Positions 53,201-60,753 of a stretch of 64,000 bases of DNA are shown here, piece by piece (the stretch's first letter is position 1; each line of letters begins with the position of its first letter). The notes under the pieces are model-generated. The model saw only the letters and a list, made by a program, of their open reading frames with translations, was not told the origin of the DNA and did no database searches. Source of the stretch: Parapedobacter indicus (GTDB lineage: Bacteria; Bacteroidota; Bacteroidia; Sphingobacteriales; Sphingobacteriaceae); assembly GCF_900113765.1 (NCBI RefSeq), contig NZ_FOQO01000010.1, positions 62,001 through 126,000 on the forward strand, in the 5' to 3' direction. The position numbers and the translations under genes were made by a program.

Positions 53201-53630
53201 ATTCCCTTATGGCGGTGTTTTTAACCCCGGTGTGATCGCAGCGTACGATGGCGAAGGGAATATTACCGGTTATACCGAGAACCTGGGTGGCCCGGGCACA
53301 AAATACATTGCATATGGGGATAATTATCCGTGGGACTTCATGCGTGCCGCTACATTTGATGCGTCTTACATCAAATTACGGGAGATTTCGCTGGGATATG
53401 AACTGCCGACAAACTTTGTCCGCCGACTGGGAATCAGCAACGCGAATATCGCAGTGTATAGCCGGAACATTATTTTATGGACCAAGTCAAAGATTGGCAT
53501 TGATCCCGAAATGGCATTCCAGCAGGAAAACAACGGGCAGGCGGGAACCCAATTCAGACAGGGAATTGAGCGTTACAACGTCACTCCGTGGGTGATTCCG
53601 GTCGGATTTAAATTAGGTGTTAATTTCTAA
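50235..53630 (+). CDS. SusC/RagA-family TonB-dependent transporter, locus 3
   Basis: An 1131-residue outer-membrane transporter; ATG 50241 is an alternative start. Signal peptide to about residue 32 (MDVLAQ), carboxypeptidase-D-regulatory-like domain (VSGTVTGPDGNPVAGVTVS), junction ALDEVVVTALGIKREE, plug with MVIRGATSLSSDNQPLFVV and ILKGPSAAALYGSRAGNG, and barrel end IPVGFKLGVNF. It is closely related to the locus 2 transporter (same junction and plug words, same barrel motif LTARNDWSSTLP). No STN domain. No clear own promoter was found, so it is probably transcribed with the acyltransferase from copy 7. Confidence 0.92.
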   Translation: MRMESFTIKRDWVKTFLCLVIGLWGYMDVLAQDRLNVSGTVTGPDGNPVAGVTVSLEGTNSAAATDDAGRYVLNNVVSNGTLVFKAVGYQTTSVSIGGKTVINIELTHGQEALDEVVVTALGIKREERSLGYSVGRVSGEELNRVANENVLSGMAGKVPGVAISSTGGTGSSVSMVIRGATSLSSDNQPLFVVDGVPIANTLNNVSQVGNDNRVDYGNAISSLNPDDIESISILKGPSAAALYGSRAGNGVVLITTKSGASVNKMTVSVNSNTVFDMPYKYLDMHTKFATGVFPFTPEFNPFAGGILEIEEGSAGGVGPELDKGYKAIQWNSPLDENGNPIPTELKSYPNNVRNFVETGITTTNGISIANSTEKMNYRVSYSNMTNRGIIPNTDLSRNSLNMSSTLKLHRDFSISTNIDYSRNGSNNRPATNRGANPMQWAYGVSPHINILDLKNYWVEGKENIEQLTPALGEKNNPYFLAYGVSNRFVRDRVFGNVRADWQITPELDVMARYALDTYQEQRESKIPYSYTEDSRGAYGIFNLHRQEQNIDFLATYKKGFNWIDLSVSAGGNTRYVNNRDENNSSKGGSGLVVPGLYTLSNISPSGLNYGSYLSEKSVNSVYGMLNLGFNDMVYLDLTARNDWSSTLPADNRSYFYPSASLSVLLDEVFSLPQQVSLAKLRGGVARAGNDTGPYNLINVLANAGAWDDVTRLTKPGNLLLPNLKPEIATSYEYGLDLGLWDNRLRFEGTYYQLDNENQIIPTKLPGSSGFTSKNINAGLLRSKGFELSLGGTPVLTNDWRWDINVNWYRNRTRIVELTEGLEFYDLWGDAKGGARTYVGQEIGDLYDAQLVTVTDPNSKYYGWPLLDESGSWQSVSMNNTTNKIGNFNPDFTMGVMSSLSYKQFSLSFSLDMRFGGDFVSQTYRYSESDLRTQRFLDNLINPNGMTGTELANYLVDNDLVVVHGNRFNIVGGPTQEMGGFPFELEDGSQFPYGGVFNPGVIAAYDGEGNITGYTENLGGPGTKYIAYGDNYPWDFMRAATFDASYIKLREISLGYELPTNFVRRLGISNANIAVYSRNIILWTKSKIGIDPEMAFQQENNGQAGTQFRQGIERYNVTPWVIPVGFKLGVNF

Positions 53631-53641
53631 ACAGAGAAACC

Positions 53642-55309
53642 ATGAAATCGAAGAATAGCATGAACTATTTTAGCGCAGGGAAAGTGTTGGCGTTGACCAT
53701 CGGAATCCTGTTTTGGGGCGGTTGTAAAGATCTAACTGAGTTAAATATTAATCCGAACGGTGCCAGCGAAGAGGAGGTAAATCCCAACCTGATTATGCCG
53801 ACGGTGCTGACGGAGGGAGCAAAACTATACCTGAATCTAGGCTATCAGGATATTGCCGGCGTTGTGCAGCATACGCAAAAAGATGCTTGGGCCGAAGGTC
53901 ATAACGATTACGACTGGGGTGGCGACCAGAGCTGGAATGCCTATTATGACGTGTTGCGAAACAATGCATTGTTATACAAACGCGCATCGGAAGAGAACTT
54001 GGAGTTCCATCAGGGAGTGGCGTTGGTGATGCGTGCGTTTATGTTTGGCCTCATTACGGATTTGTGGGGCGACGCTCCCTATACCGATGCACTGCGGGGT
54101 GATGAAGAAGAATTAACCTATATTTTCCCCAAATTCGATACACAAGAGACCATTTATACCGGAATTATCGGTGAGCTTGAGCAAGCGAATAGCTTGTTGT
54201 CCAAGCCTTCGTCGGAGTATGCGGGGATTATTGGTAATGCCGACGTGTATTACGGAGGAGAACCTGCACAGTGGCGCAAATTTGCAAATTCATTGCTGCT
54301 CCGGTATTACATGCGCATCTCAGAAAAAATGCCGGATGTCGCCAAAGCAGGCATCGAAAAAATAGCAGGCAATCCCAGCCAATACCCGATTATTACCGAG
54401 GCTGCCGACGATGCCACCCTGGCATTTGTGGGAAGTTCGGCGGCAGATTCGTGGCCCAATAACCTGCAATTCGATGACACGGGTGGTAGCAATTACCGGC
54501 GGTTGAAAATGTGTGCTACGCTGGTCAATCAGCTGCAAGCGTTGAATGATCCTCGATTGGCTATATGGGCAAATCGGGTGCAGGTTTCACTGAAGGTTGA
54601 CGCCAGCTTGCCAGCAGGCACCGACAGGGTGGAAGGCAACGTACGGTATCTTTCGCCCGATAAAGTAGCCGGTGTATCCATTGATCAAGATCCGGATTAT
54701 GTAGGAATGCCCCCAAGCTGGTCATCGTCGGTACCTTCAAGCTATAATCTGAACCCAACACCGGGTCAGTTGTCCAACAATCCACATGTGTCGTTCCTCA
54801 ATGATATGTACAAGGAGGCTTCCGGGCCGCTTTTGAAAGCACGTTTGTTATCTGCTGCAGAAGTTCATTTTATCCTGGCAGAAGCTGCCATTAAGGGCTG
54901 GTCCGTGGGCAATGGCCAAGACCATTACAACCAAGGCATTGAGCAGTCTTTAGCGGCTTGGGCAGCGGGGAATGCATACGGAGACTACATCAATAATGCA
55001 GGCGTAGTTTACGACGGAACAATCGCACAGGTGATGGAACAGAAATGGATTGCGAGCTGGACGGCCGCAACTGAAGCATGGTTCGACTACCGCCGTACGG
55101 GATATCCCGATCTGAAAGCTGGCCCTGCGGCGTTACGGAGAGTGCTTCCCGTTCGTTTCTACTACATGCAGGATGAATTGAACATTAATCGCCAGAATGC
55201 CGAGCAGGCATTGGAGCGCTTGGAAGTAACCGGGTACTCCCAGGCGGACGATAAAAACAGCGCCTGGTCTAAGCCTTGGCTATTGCAGGGCACGGGAAAA
55301 CCGTGGTAA
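53642..55309 (+). CDS. SusD/RagB-family glycan-binding lipoprotein, locus 3
   Basis: A 555-residue lipoprotein with lipobox FWGGC (Cys about residue 28) and the SusD-like_2 opening LTELNINPNGASEEEV. Internal landmarks are ITDLWGDAPYTDAL and, near the end, WFDYRRTGYPDLKAGPAA, both shared with the locus 2 SusD. It starts 11 bases after its SusC. A strong hairpin 45 bases after its stop codon ends the operon. It captures the glycan at the surface for import. Confidence 0.9.
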   Translation: MKSKNSMNYFSAGKVLALTIGILFWGGCKDLTELNINPNGASEEEVNPNLIMPTVLTEGAKLYLNLGYQDIAGVVQHTQKDAWAEGHNDYDWGGDQSWNAYYDVLRNNALLYKRASEENLEFHQGVALVMRAFMFGLITDLWGDAPYTDALRGDEEELTYIFPKFDTQETIYTGIIGELEQANSLLSKPSSEYAGIIGNADVYYGGEPAQWRKFANSLLLRYYMRISEKMPDVAKAGIEKIAGNPSQYPIITEAADDATLAFVGSSAADSWPNNLQFDDTGGSNYRRLKMCATLVNQLQALNDPRLAIWANRVQVSLKVDASLPAGTDRVEGNVRYLSPDKVAGVSIDQDPDYVGMPPSWSSSVPSSYNLNPTPGQLSNNPHVSFLNDMYKEASGPLLKARLLSAAEVHFILAEAAIKGWSVGNGQDHYNQGIEQSLAAWAAGNAYGDYINNAGVVYDGTIAQVMEQKWIASWTAATEAWFDYRRTGYPDLKAGPAALRRVLPVRFYYMQDELNINRQNAEQALERLEVTGYSQADDKNSAWSKPWLLQGTGKPW

Positions 55310-55353
55310 TGACTAAATGAAGCACAAGTTGGTCAACCTGTGCGATGACTTAT

Positions 55354-55388
55354 TAGGTGGTGTTCATCGGATAGATGGGCACCACCTA
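55354..55388. terminator. 15-bp stem-loop terminator after the third Sus locus
   Basis: TAGGTGGTGTTCATC (55354-55368) pairs with GATGGGCACCACCTA (55374-55388) around the loop GGATA. Thirteen pairs are Watson-Crick and two are G-U in the plus-strand transcript. The tail is CTTATTAAA rather than a long U run. A second, imperfect hairpin (55322-55343) lies directly upstream. Confidence 0.65.
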
Positions 55389-55496
55389 CTTATTAAACGC
55401 CCGCAAATTCTCCGAAATTTTCCCGTCTGTCAAGCGGTTTTCTAGATATCTCCTCGCATCCGCGTAATTACGCGACTTCTCCAATTCTTCGTAAAA
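55386..55496 (-). pseudogene. Possible remnant of a minus-strand gene (C-terminal 36 codons)
   Basis: Read on the minus strand, the segment encodes a protein-like hydrophilic tail with FYEELEKSRNYADARRY, LENRLTDGK and ISENLRAFNK, then a TAG stop at 55388-55386. The frame stays open to 55610 but contains no ATG and turns hydrophobic and unlike normal protein before 55496. The stop codon lies in the stem of the terminator hairpin. I interpret it as the decayed end of a gene that was once convergent with the Sus locus; chance is not excluded. Confidence 0.25.
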
Positions 55497-55677
55497 TATG
55501 GGGGATAGATTAAAAAATATCTTTCTTGAAGTGATACACAGGGGTTTTGCTATGCCAAAACAATTAATATATGCCGGAACAAAATTTAATACTTGTAAAT
55601 TTTTTTTATTTTAGTTTAGTTTGTAGCGGTTATAAACATAAAGTAAAGATTATCCCAGGTAAGCAATTTCGTAAGTC

Positions 55678-56229
55678 TTGGCATTGGATTCTCATATCGT
55701 ATTAGTTCAGCAAATCAAGGCATCCAATCGGAAGGCGTTTCAAAAGCTTTATGAATCTTGTTGGCAGGATTTATTTATCAGTGCATTTCACTTGATTGCT
55801 TGTGAAGAGCTAGCAAAGGATTTTACGCAGGATGCCTTTGTAAAACTGTGGGAAAACCGGGACAAGATAAACAGCTTCCAATCGCCCAAACCTTACCTAT
55901 ATACCATCCTGAAGAACAGCATCCTTAATCACATCCGGAAAGAAAAGACGCTGGCCGAAAAGAAAATCCATATCGTTGCGCACACCGCGCACGAGATTCC
56001 TTCTCCCGTCGAACAGTTGGCTGCCAAAGAGCTGGAAAGTAAGATGCTGGCGATCATCCGCGAACTGCCTCCGGCGGCACAACGTATCTGGAACCTGAGC
56101 CGACAAGAGAACCTTTCTGTCAATGAGATAGCCGGCAGGTTGGAGATCTCGCCGCTGACAGTCAAGAAACAACTCTCCAATGTACTGCGGGCACTCCGGG
56201 CCCGTTTTGCTGCCCATTTACGAAGCTAA
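55678..56229 (+). CDS. ECF sigma factor (FecI/RpoE-like, Bacteroidota type)
   Basis: A 183-residue extracytoplasmic-function sigma factor. Region 2 is visible at about 15-85 (FQKLYESCWQDLF, DFTQDAFVKLWENRD, PKPYLYTILKNSILNHIRK) and region 4 at about 120-175 (LPPAAQRIWNLSRQENLSV, EIAGRLEISPLTVKKQLSNVL). An in-frame stop at 55672 and the lack of any ATG before region 2.1 mean that translation must start at TTG 55678 or TTG 55684. It lies 67 bases before the FecR gene and should direct transcription of the downstream STN-SusC/SusD operon in response to the outer-membrane signal. Confidence 0.85.
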   Translation: MALDSHIVLVQQIKASNRKAFQKLYESCWQDLFISAFHLIACEELAKDFTQDAFVKLWENRDKINSFQSPKPYLYTILKNSILNHIRKEKTLAEKKIHIVAHTAHEIPSPVEQLAAKELESKMLAIIRELPPAAQRIWNLSRQENLSVNEIAGRLEISPLTVKKQLSNVLRALRARFAAHLRS

Positions 56230-56296
56230 TCAGTAAAAGAATAAAATTTTAAAATGGTATACTCCTTAGGGGGCACTTTTGTGTATTACATATACC

Positions 56297-57259
56297 ATGA
56301 GCGGAAAAGGTAATTTCAGGAAACATGTCGACCGGTTGAATCGCCAACTTCCGGATCCGCTTTCGGAGGAGGAGGAAAAATTAATCGCCGATTGGCTCGA
56401 CAAGCGGGACGGATACACACGGCTCGATAGGGAACAGGATGAATCCTACCTGAAACGTGTTAAAGCCGAACTATACCAGCATATCAGCGATAAAATAGCA
56501 GGCAGCAAACCGCAAATGTCCAGAAGAATGTGGCTGCGCATCGCTGCATCGGTCATTTTCTGTGCATTTATCGGGATCGGGAGTTATCTGTTGACACGTA
56601 GCAAGGGCGAAAAGTTGATCGCCGTTCAGAACACCGGCCGAGTAACGCAAAAGTCCGTATTGCCAGATGGTTCGGTACTTTGGCTCAACGCCGCAAGCAA
56701 AGTACGGGTTCCGCTGAAATTTGATGGGAAACAACGAAATGTTTACCTGGATGAAGGAGAAGCGTTTTTCGATATCGCCAAAGATGAAAAAAAGCCATTT
56801 TTCGTACATACGCCCACGTTGACAATCAAGGTGCTGGGCACTGCGTTTAATGTGAAATCCTATAAGCAACTGGAGGAAGTACGTGTAACTGTCAACGAGG
56901 GAATGATCAGTGTAGCGAAGGGGGGCGACGAACTTGAAAAACTGGCGAAAAATAAAGAGCTAATATTTGATAAAAGAGCAAGCAATTATTCCGTCAGGGA
57001 GGTGGAGTCACAGAAGCTCAGCAGGTGGCGGGAGGGAGAAATCTATCTGCTGGATGCTCCCCTGCAAGACTTGATTCTGGCAATGGAACACAAGTACCTG
57101 GTAAACATCGGGTGTCCGGATGAATGGCTTGACAAAGAACGGATATCCATCGAGATACCTCCCGAACAGACCTTGGAAGAGGTAATGGCAGTTTTGGCGA
57201 AAATTTTCAATGTCCAATACGATCGGACCGGAAAGGAGGTAGTGATTCGTCCCCGATAA
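56297..57259 (+). CDS. FecR-family anti-sigma factor
   Basis: A 320-residue inner-membrane protein. The cytoplasmic N-terminal helix bundle (residues about 1-75, EEEEKLIADWLDKRDGY) binds the sigma factor. A single membrane helix covers about 79-99. The periplasmic FecR domain (about 105-210: VLPDGSVLWLNAASKVRVP, VYLDEGEAFFDIAKDEKKPF in two pieces, VLGTAFNV) is followed by a DUF4974-type domain (about 250-320). It transmits the signal from the STN domain of the adjacent SusC. ATG 56297 was chosen over TTG 56279 because the sequence between is not conserved-looking. Confidence 0.88.
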   Translation: MSGKGNFRKHVDRLNRQLPDPLSEEEEKLIADWLDKRDGYTRLDREQDESYLKRVKAELYQHISDKIAGSKPQMSRRMWLRIAASVIFCAFIGIGSYLLTRSKGEKLIAVQNTGRVTQKSVLPDGSVLWLNAASKVRVPLKFDGKQRNVYLDEGEAFFDIAKDEKKPFFVHTPTLTIKVLGTAFNVKSYKQLEEVRVTVNEGMISVAKGGDELEKLAKNKELIFDKRASNYSVREVESQKLSRWREGEIYLLDAPLQDLILAMEHKYLVNIGCPDEWLDKERISIEIPPEQTLEEVMAVLAKIFNVQYDRTGKEVVIRPR

Positions 57260-57343
57260 GATAGGGATGAGCCCTTCTGAACGGAAACGTTGAGACCGGA
57301 ATTTATAATAACCAATAGATACCTTTTATTAACAGACCAAATT

Positions 57344-60300
57344 ATGAGAAAACAGGTAAAGCCCACCGCTGCCACGTTGTTATTGTTGCTGATATCGGTA
57401 GGCTGCTTTTCAATCAGCCAGTCCGTGGCAGCAAAATCTTTTCGATCTACACAAAGCTTAAAAGAATTGCGGTTCAGCATTTCATTTGAAGAACAAAATC
57501 TTCATGAAGCGATCGTCACATTGTCAAAAACCCATCACATTCGGTTTTCTTACAACCCCAATGACCTGAAAAAATACCGCATCCAAAAAAGATCTTTCAA
57601 TGATACCAGCCTTGGCCGTATCCTTGAAACCCTATTTACCGCGACGGACCTGACGTTTTCCGAAAACGACCGATCATTGGTCATCTATAAAAAAAGGCGT
57701 GCGGGCCGGAGTATGTCGTTCCTGCCACAGGTCAGGACAAAAGCCACCGTGCTTGCGCAGGCGGTTATCACCGGTCAGGTGATGGATGAAACGAACCGTC
57801 CCATATCCGATGTCACCGTTTCGATAAAAGGTACTAACCGAGCCGTATCTACGGATGTCGACGGAAGGTTCCGCATCGAGGGGGAACCGGGTGTAACATT
57901 GGTGTTTTCCATCATCGGTTATCAAACCCAGGAAATCCCATCGGGAGAGAACAACGAAGTGAACGTAGTCCTTCGTCAGACATTATCTTCCCTGGATGAG
58001 GTGATCGTCGTGGGCTACGGCACGACACGGAAAAGCGATCTCGTCGGTTCGGTTGCGACCATTAAAGGCGACGCAATTAAGGAAATGCCCGTCGTATCGG
58101 TCGATCAGGCTATCCAGGCACGCGTTCCGGGTGTCGTGGTTTCGCAGGCGTCTGCGGCACCGGGAGGGGGATTGAGCATACGGGTACGGGGAGCCAATTC
58201 AATCAATAGCGGCAGTGAACCGTTATATGTTATTGACGGGTTTCCGATGTATCCAGACAATGGCGCGCTCGGAACAGGCGGAAACCGCCGCCCGGCGAAT
58301 GCAATGGCCAGCCTTAATCCCAATGAAATTGAATCCATTGAAATCTTAAAGGATGCCTCAGCGACCGCTATTTATGGTTCGCGCGGTTCGAACGGTGTCG
58401 TATTAATCACCACTAAACGGGGGAAAGAAGGGGCTACGGCGATTGATTACGATGGTTCTTACTCCTTTCAGAACATCGCGAATCCGGTAGCGGTATTGAA
58501 TGGTGCCGATTATGCACGCTACATCAACCTGCTGGAAGAAAGCCAGGGCGGAAGCCCGCGGTTCACACAGGAGCAGATTGCCCAGATTGGCAACGGTACC
58601 AATTGGTGGGATGCAGTCTCGCGGACCGGCGGAATGTCAAACCATCAACTTTCGTTTACCGGAGGCACGGCAGTGACACGCTATGCGTTTGTTGCCAACT
58701 ATATGGATAACACGGGTATCATCGAAAATACCGATTTCAAACGGTATGGTTTCCGGTTAAACCTCGATAACGATTTCTGGGCCGGACGGGCGACCCTCAG
58801 TAACAGTTGGTCCTACAATCGTACGGGTAGTAGCAACACACCAACCGATCGGGGAGGCCCGGGGGGAATCATCATTACCGCACTTGGATTGGACCCTACC
58901 GTTCCGGTATTTAACGAATTCGGCGATTACAACTATCCGAGTTATGACCAGCGTTTTCTGACCAATCCACTTGCCGAAGCCCGGGAAGGATATGACCACG
59001 ACAACGCCAACCGACTTTTCGGTACCACAGCGCTGACCTTCCGGATCATCGACGGATTGCAGTTCAAAACAAGTATTGGTGCGGATGTGATGACCGCTGA
59101 ACGTACGACTTTTTACAATAGCTATACGTATATCGGACGGCAATACAACCGGCAGTTGGAAAAGGCAAATAGGAACCTCGGTAACGTATTGAACGAAAAT
59201 ATTTTGAGTTTCAACCGCCAGTTTGGCGATCGTCATACGATTGACCTCACTGCAGGTTATACCTATCAAAAGGAACTCAACCAGTTTGTGTCGAACGTAA
59301 CCCGGGACCTTCCCTCCGACGATGTGTCTTCGGTGAACCTCAACAATGGGAATCAGCCCCTTGTGCCAAATTCGAGCCGCGTGGAGTGGGAACTGCAGTC
59401 ATATCTTTTCCGTGCGAATTATAATTTCGCCGATCGGTATTTAGTAACCGGTACCGTCCGTCGGGACGGTTCGTCGAAATTCGGTCCCAACAACAAATGG
59501 GCGACCTTTCCTTCGGTAGCGGTCGGATGGCGCCTGATCAATGAGCCTTTTGTCAAAAATTCGGCGTTTGCCGATGTATTTGATGAGTTTAAGTTCCGCG
59601 TCAGTTATGGCATTACCGGTAACTCGCAGATTCCGGTTTACCGATCGGTGTCGGGACTTGTTCCATATAACTATGTGATGGGAGGTACCTTAACGGCTGG
59701 GTATGGACCTAACCGTATTCCCAATTCAAACCTGAAATGGGAAAGCACGGCCATGTTCAACGCAGGGATCGACTTGGTGCTGCTAGCTAACCGTCTTTCG
59801 TTTACGGCCGACGTATTCAGCAACCGTACAGATGACTTATTGCTGGACGTATCCATTCCTCAAAGCACTGGTTTCAACAGTGTGATGCTCAACTCTGGGT
59901 CGCTGACCAACAAAGGGGTAGAGCTTTCGGCTACGTACCAGATGGCGAATAAAGAAAACTTCTTTTGGGATGTAAGCGGCAACATCAGTTTCCTCGACAA
60001 CCGGATTGATAACCTGGGATTAAGCACGCCGTTCTTTTCCAATTCGACAAGCGGACACCTTGGCGTGTTGGGCAGTTGGGTGGAAGCCGGATACGCAATC
60101 GGCGTCTGGCGCGGATACCAGTATACCGGGCTGTTCCAGTCGGATGCCGAGGGAGCGGATTACTCCGCATTGGCCGGTTATCCGAAGTATCAAGATATCG
60201 ATGGGGACGGAGCCTACACGGCGGATGATTACGTGGTAATCGGCGACCCGAATCCCGACTTCATATGGGGACTGAACTCGTCGGTACGGTTCAAAAATTT

Positions 60301-60748
60301 CGACCTTTCACTATTGATACGCGGTGTACACGGAAACGACGTACGCAACTTGCAGCAATCCGAAATGGGTGATGGCGTGCAAAAGATCAACCAGATCGGG
60401 ACCATCCTGGAAGACTCATGGCGACCGGATAATGTGGATGCGCCGCGTCCGGTAATTGACGGACGACGGGATTTTATTTCGTTCAGGCGCTCGTCGTTCT
60501 TCATTGAAGACGGCTCGTTCATCCGGCTTCAGAATGTGTCATTGGGTTATACACTACCCTTAAAGACGAAATTCGTACGGCGCGCCCGTCTCTATGCAAG
60601 CGGCCAGAATCTGTTCCTGATCACGAACTACTCGGGCTTCGACCCGGAGGTGAATAACCAAGGGCAGAACAACCTGAACCGTGGGGATGATTACGATGCC
60701 TATCCACGGGCAAAGATGTTTACATTGGGCGTTAATGTTGGTTTCTAA
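57344..60748 (+). CDS. SusC-family TonB-dependent transducer with STN signalling domain, locus 4
   Basis: About 1134 residues from ATG 57344 (a TTG at 57290 is an unlikely alternative). Signal peptide to about residue 30; STN domain at about 40-115 (FSISFEEQNLHEAIVTLSK, SLGRILETLFTATDLTF); carboxypeptidase-D-like domain (ITGQVMDETNRPISDVTVS); junction SLDEVIVVGYGTTRKSD; plug with IRVRGANSINSGSEPLYVI and ILKDASATAIYGSRGSNG; barrel ending in KMFTLGVNVGF. STN binds the periplasmic FecR, so this transporter signals substrate arrival to the sigma factor. The VVGYGT junction separates it from loci 1-3, which have VTALGI. It begins 84 bases after FecR. Confidence 0.92.
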   Translation: MRKQVKPTAATLLLLLISVGCFSISQSVAAKSFRSTQSLKELRFSISFEEQNLHEAIVTLSKTHHIRFSYNPNDLKKYRIQKRSFNDTSLGRILETLFTATDLTFSENDRSLVIYKKRRAGRSMSFLPQVRTKATVLAQAVITGQVMDETNRPISDVTVSIKGTNRAVSTDVDGRFRIEGEPGVTLVFSIIGYQTQEIPSGENNEVNVVLRQTLSSLDEVIVVGYGTTRKSDLVGSVATIKGDAIKEMPVVSVDQAIQARVPGVVVSQASAAPGGGLSIRVRGANSINSGSEPLYVIDGFPMYPDNGALGTGGNRRPANAMASLNPNEIESIEILKDASATAIYGSRGSNGVVLITTKRGKEGATAIDYDGSYSFQNIANPVAVLNGADYARYINLLEESQGGSPRFTQEQIAQIGNGTNWWDAVSRTGGMSNHQLSFTGGTAVTRYAFVANYMDNTGIIENTDFKRYGFRLNLDNDFWAGRATLSNSWSYNRTGSSNTPTDRGGPGGIIITALGLDPTVPVFNEFGDYNYPSYDQRFLTNPLAEAREGYDHDNANRLFGTTALTFRIIDGLQFKTSIGADVMTAERTTFYNSYTYIGRQYNRQLEKANRNLGNVLNENILSFNRQFGDRHTIDLTAGYTYQKELNQFVSNVTRDLPSDDVSSVNLNNGNQPLVPNSSRVEWELQSYLFRANYNFADRYLVTGTVRRDGSSKFGPNNKWATFPSVAVGWRLINEPFVKNSAFADVFDEFKFRVSYGITGNSQIPVYRSVSGLVPYNYVMGGTLTAGYGPNRIPNSNLKWESTAMFNAGIDLVLLANRLSFTADVFSNRTDDLLLDVSIPQSTGFNSVMLNSGSLTNKGVELSATYQMANKENFFWDVSGNISFLDNRIDNLGLSTPFFSNSTSGHLGVLGSWVEAGYAIGVWRGYQYTGLFQSDAEGADYSALAGYPKYQDIDGDGAYTADDYVVIGDPNPDFIWGLNSSVRFKNFDLSLLIRGVHGNDVRNLQQSEMGDGVQKINQIGTILEDSWRPDNVDAPRPVIDGRRDFISFRRSSFFIEDGSFIRLQNVSLGYTLPLKTKFVRRARLYASGQNLFLITNYSGFDPEVNNQGQNNLNRGDDYDAYPRAKMFTLGVNVGF

Positions 60749-60753
60749 ATAAT

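Larger units (their letters stand above)
55310..55677. other. 368-bp intergenic region with terminator hairpins and a gene remnant
   Basis: After the locus 3 SusD the region holds an imperfect hairpin (55322-55343: GCACAAGTT pairing with AACCTGTGC around a four-base loop, one mismatch) and a 15-bp hairpin (55354-55388). A probable minus-strand coding remnant follows (55386-55496), then an AT-rich stretch (55560-55625) that should carry the promoter of the sigma-factor operon. No exact TAnnTTTG is present there; TTAGTTTG (55616) differs by one base. Confidence 0.55.
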
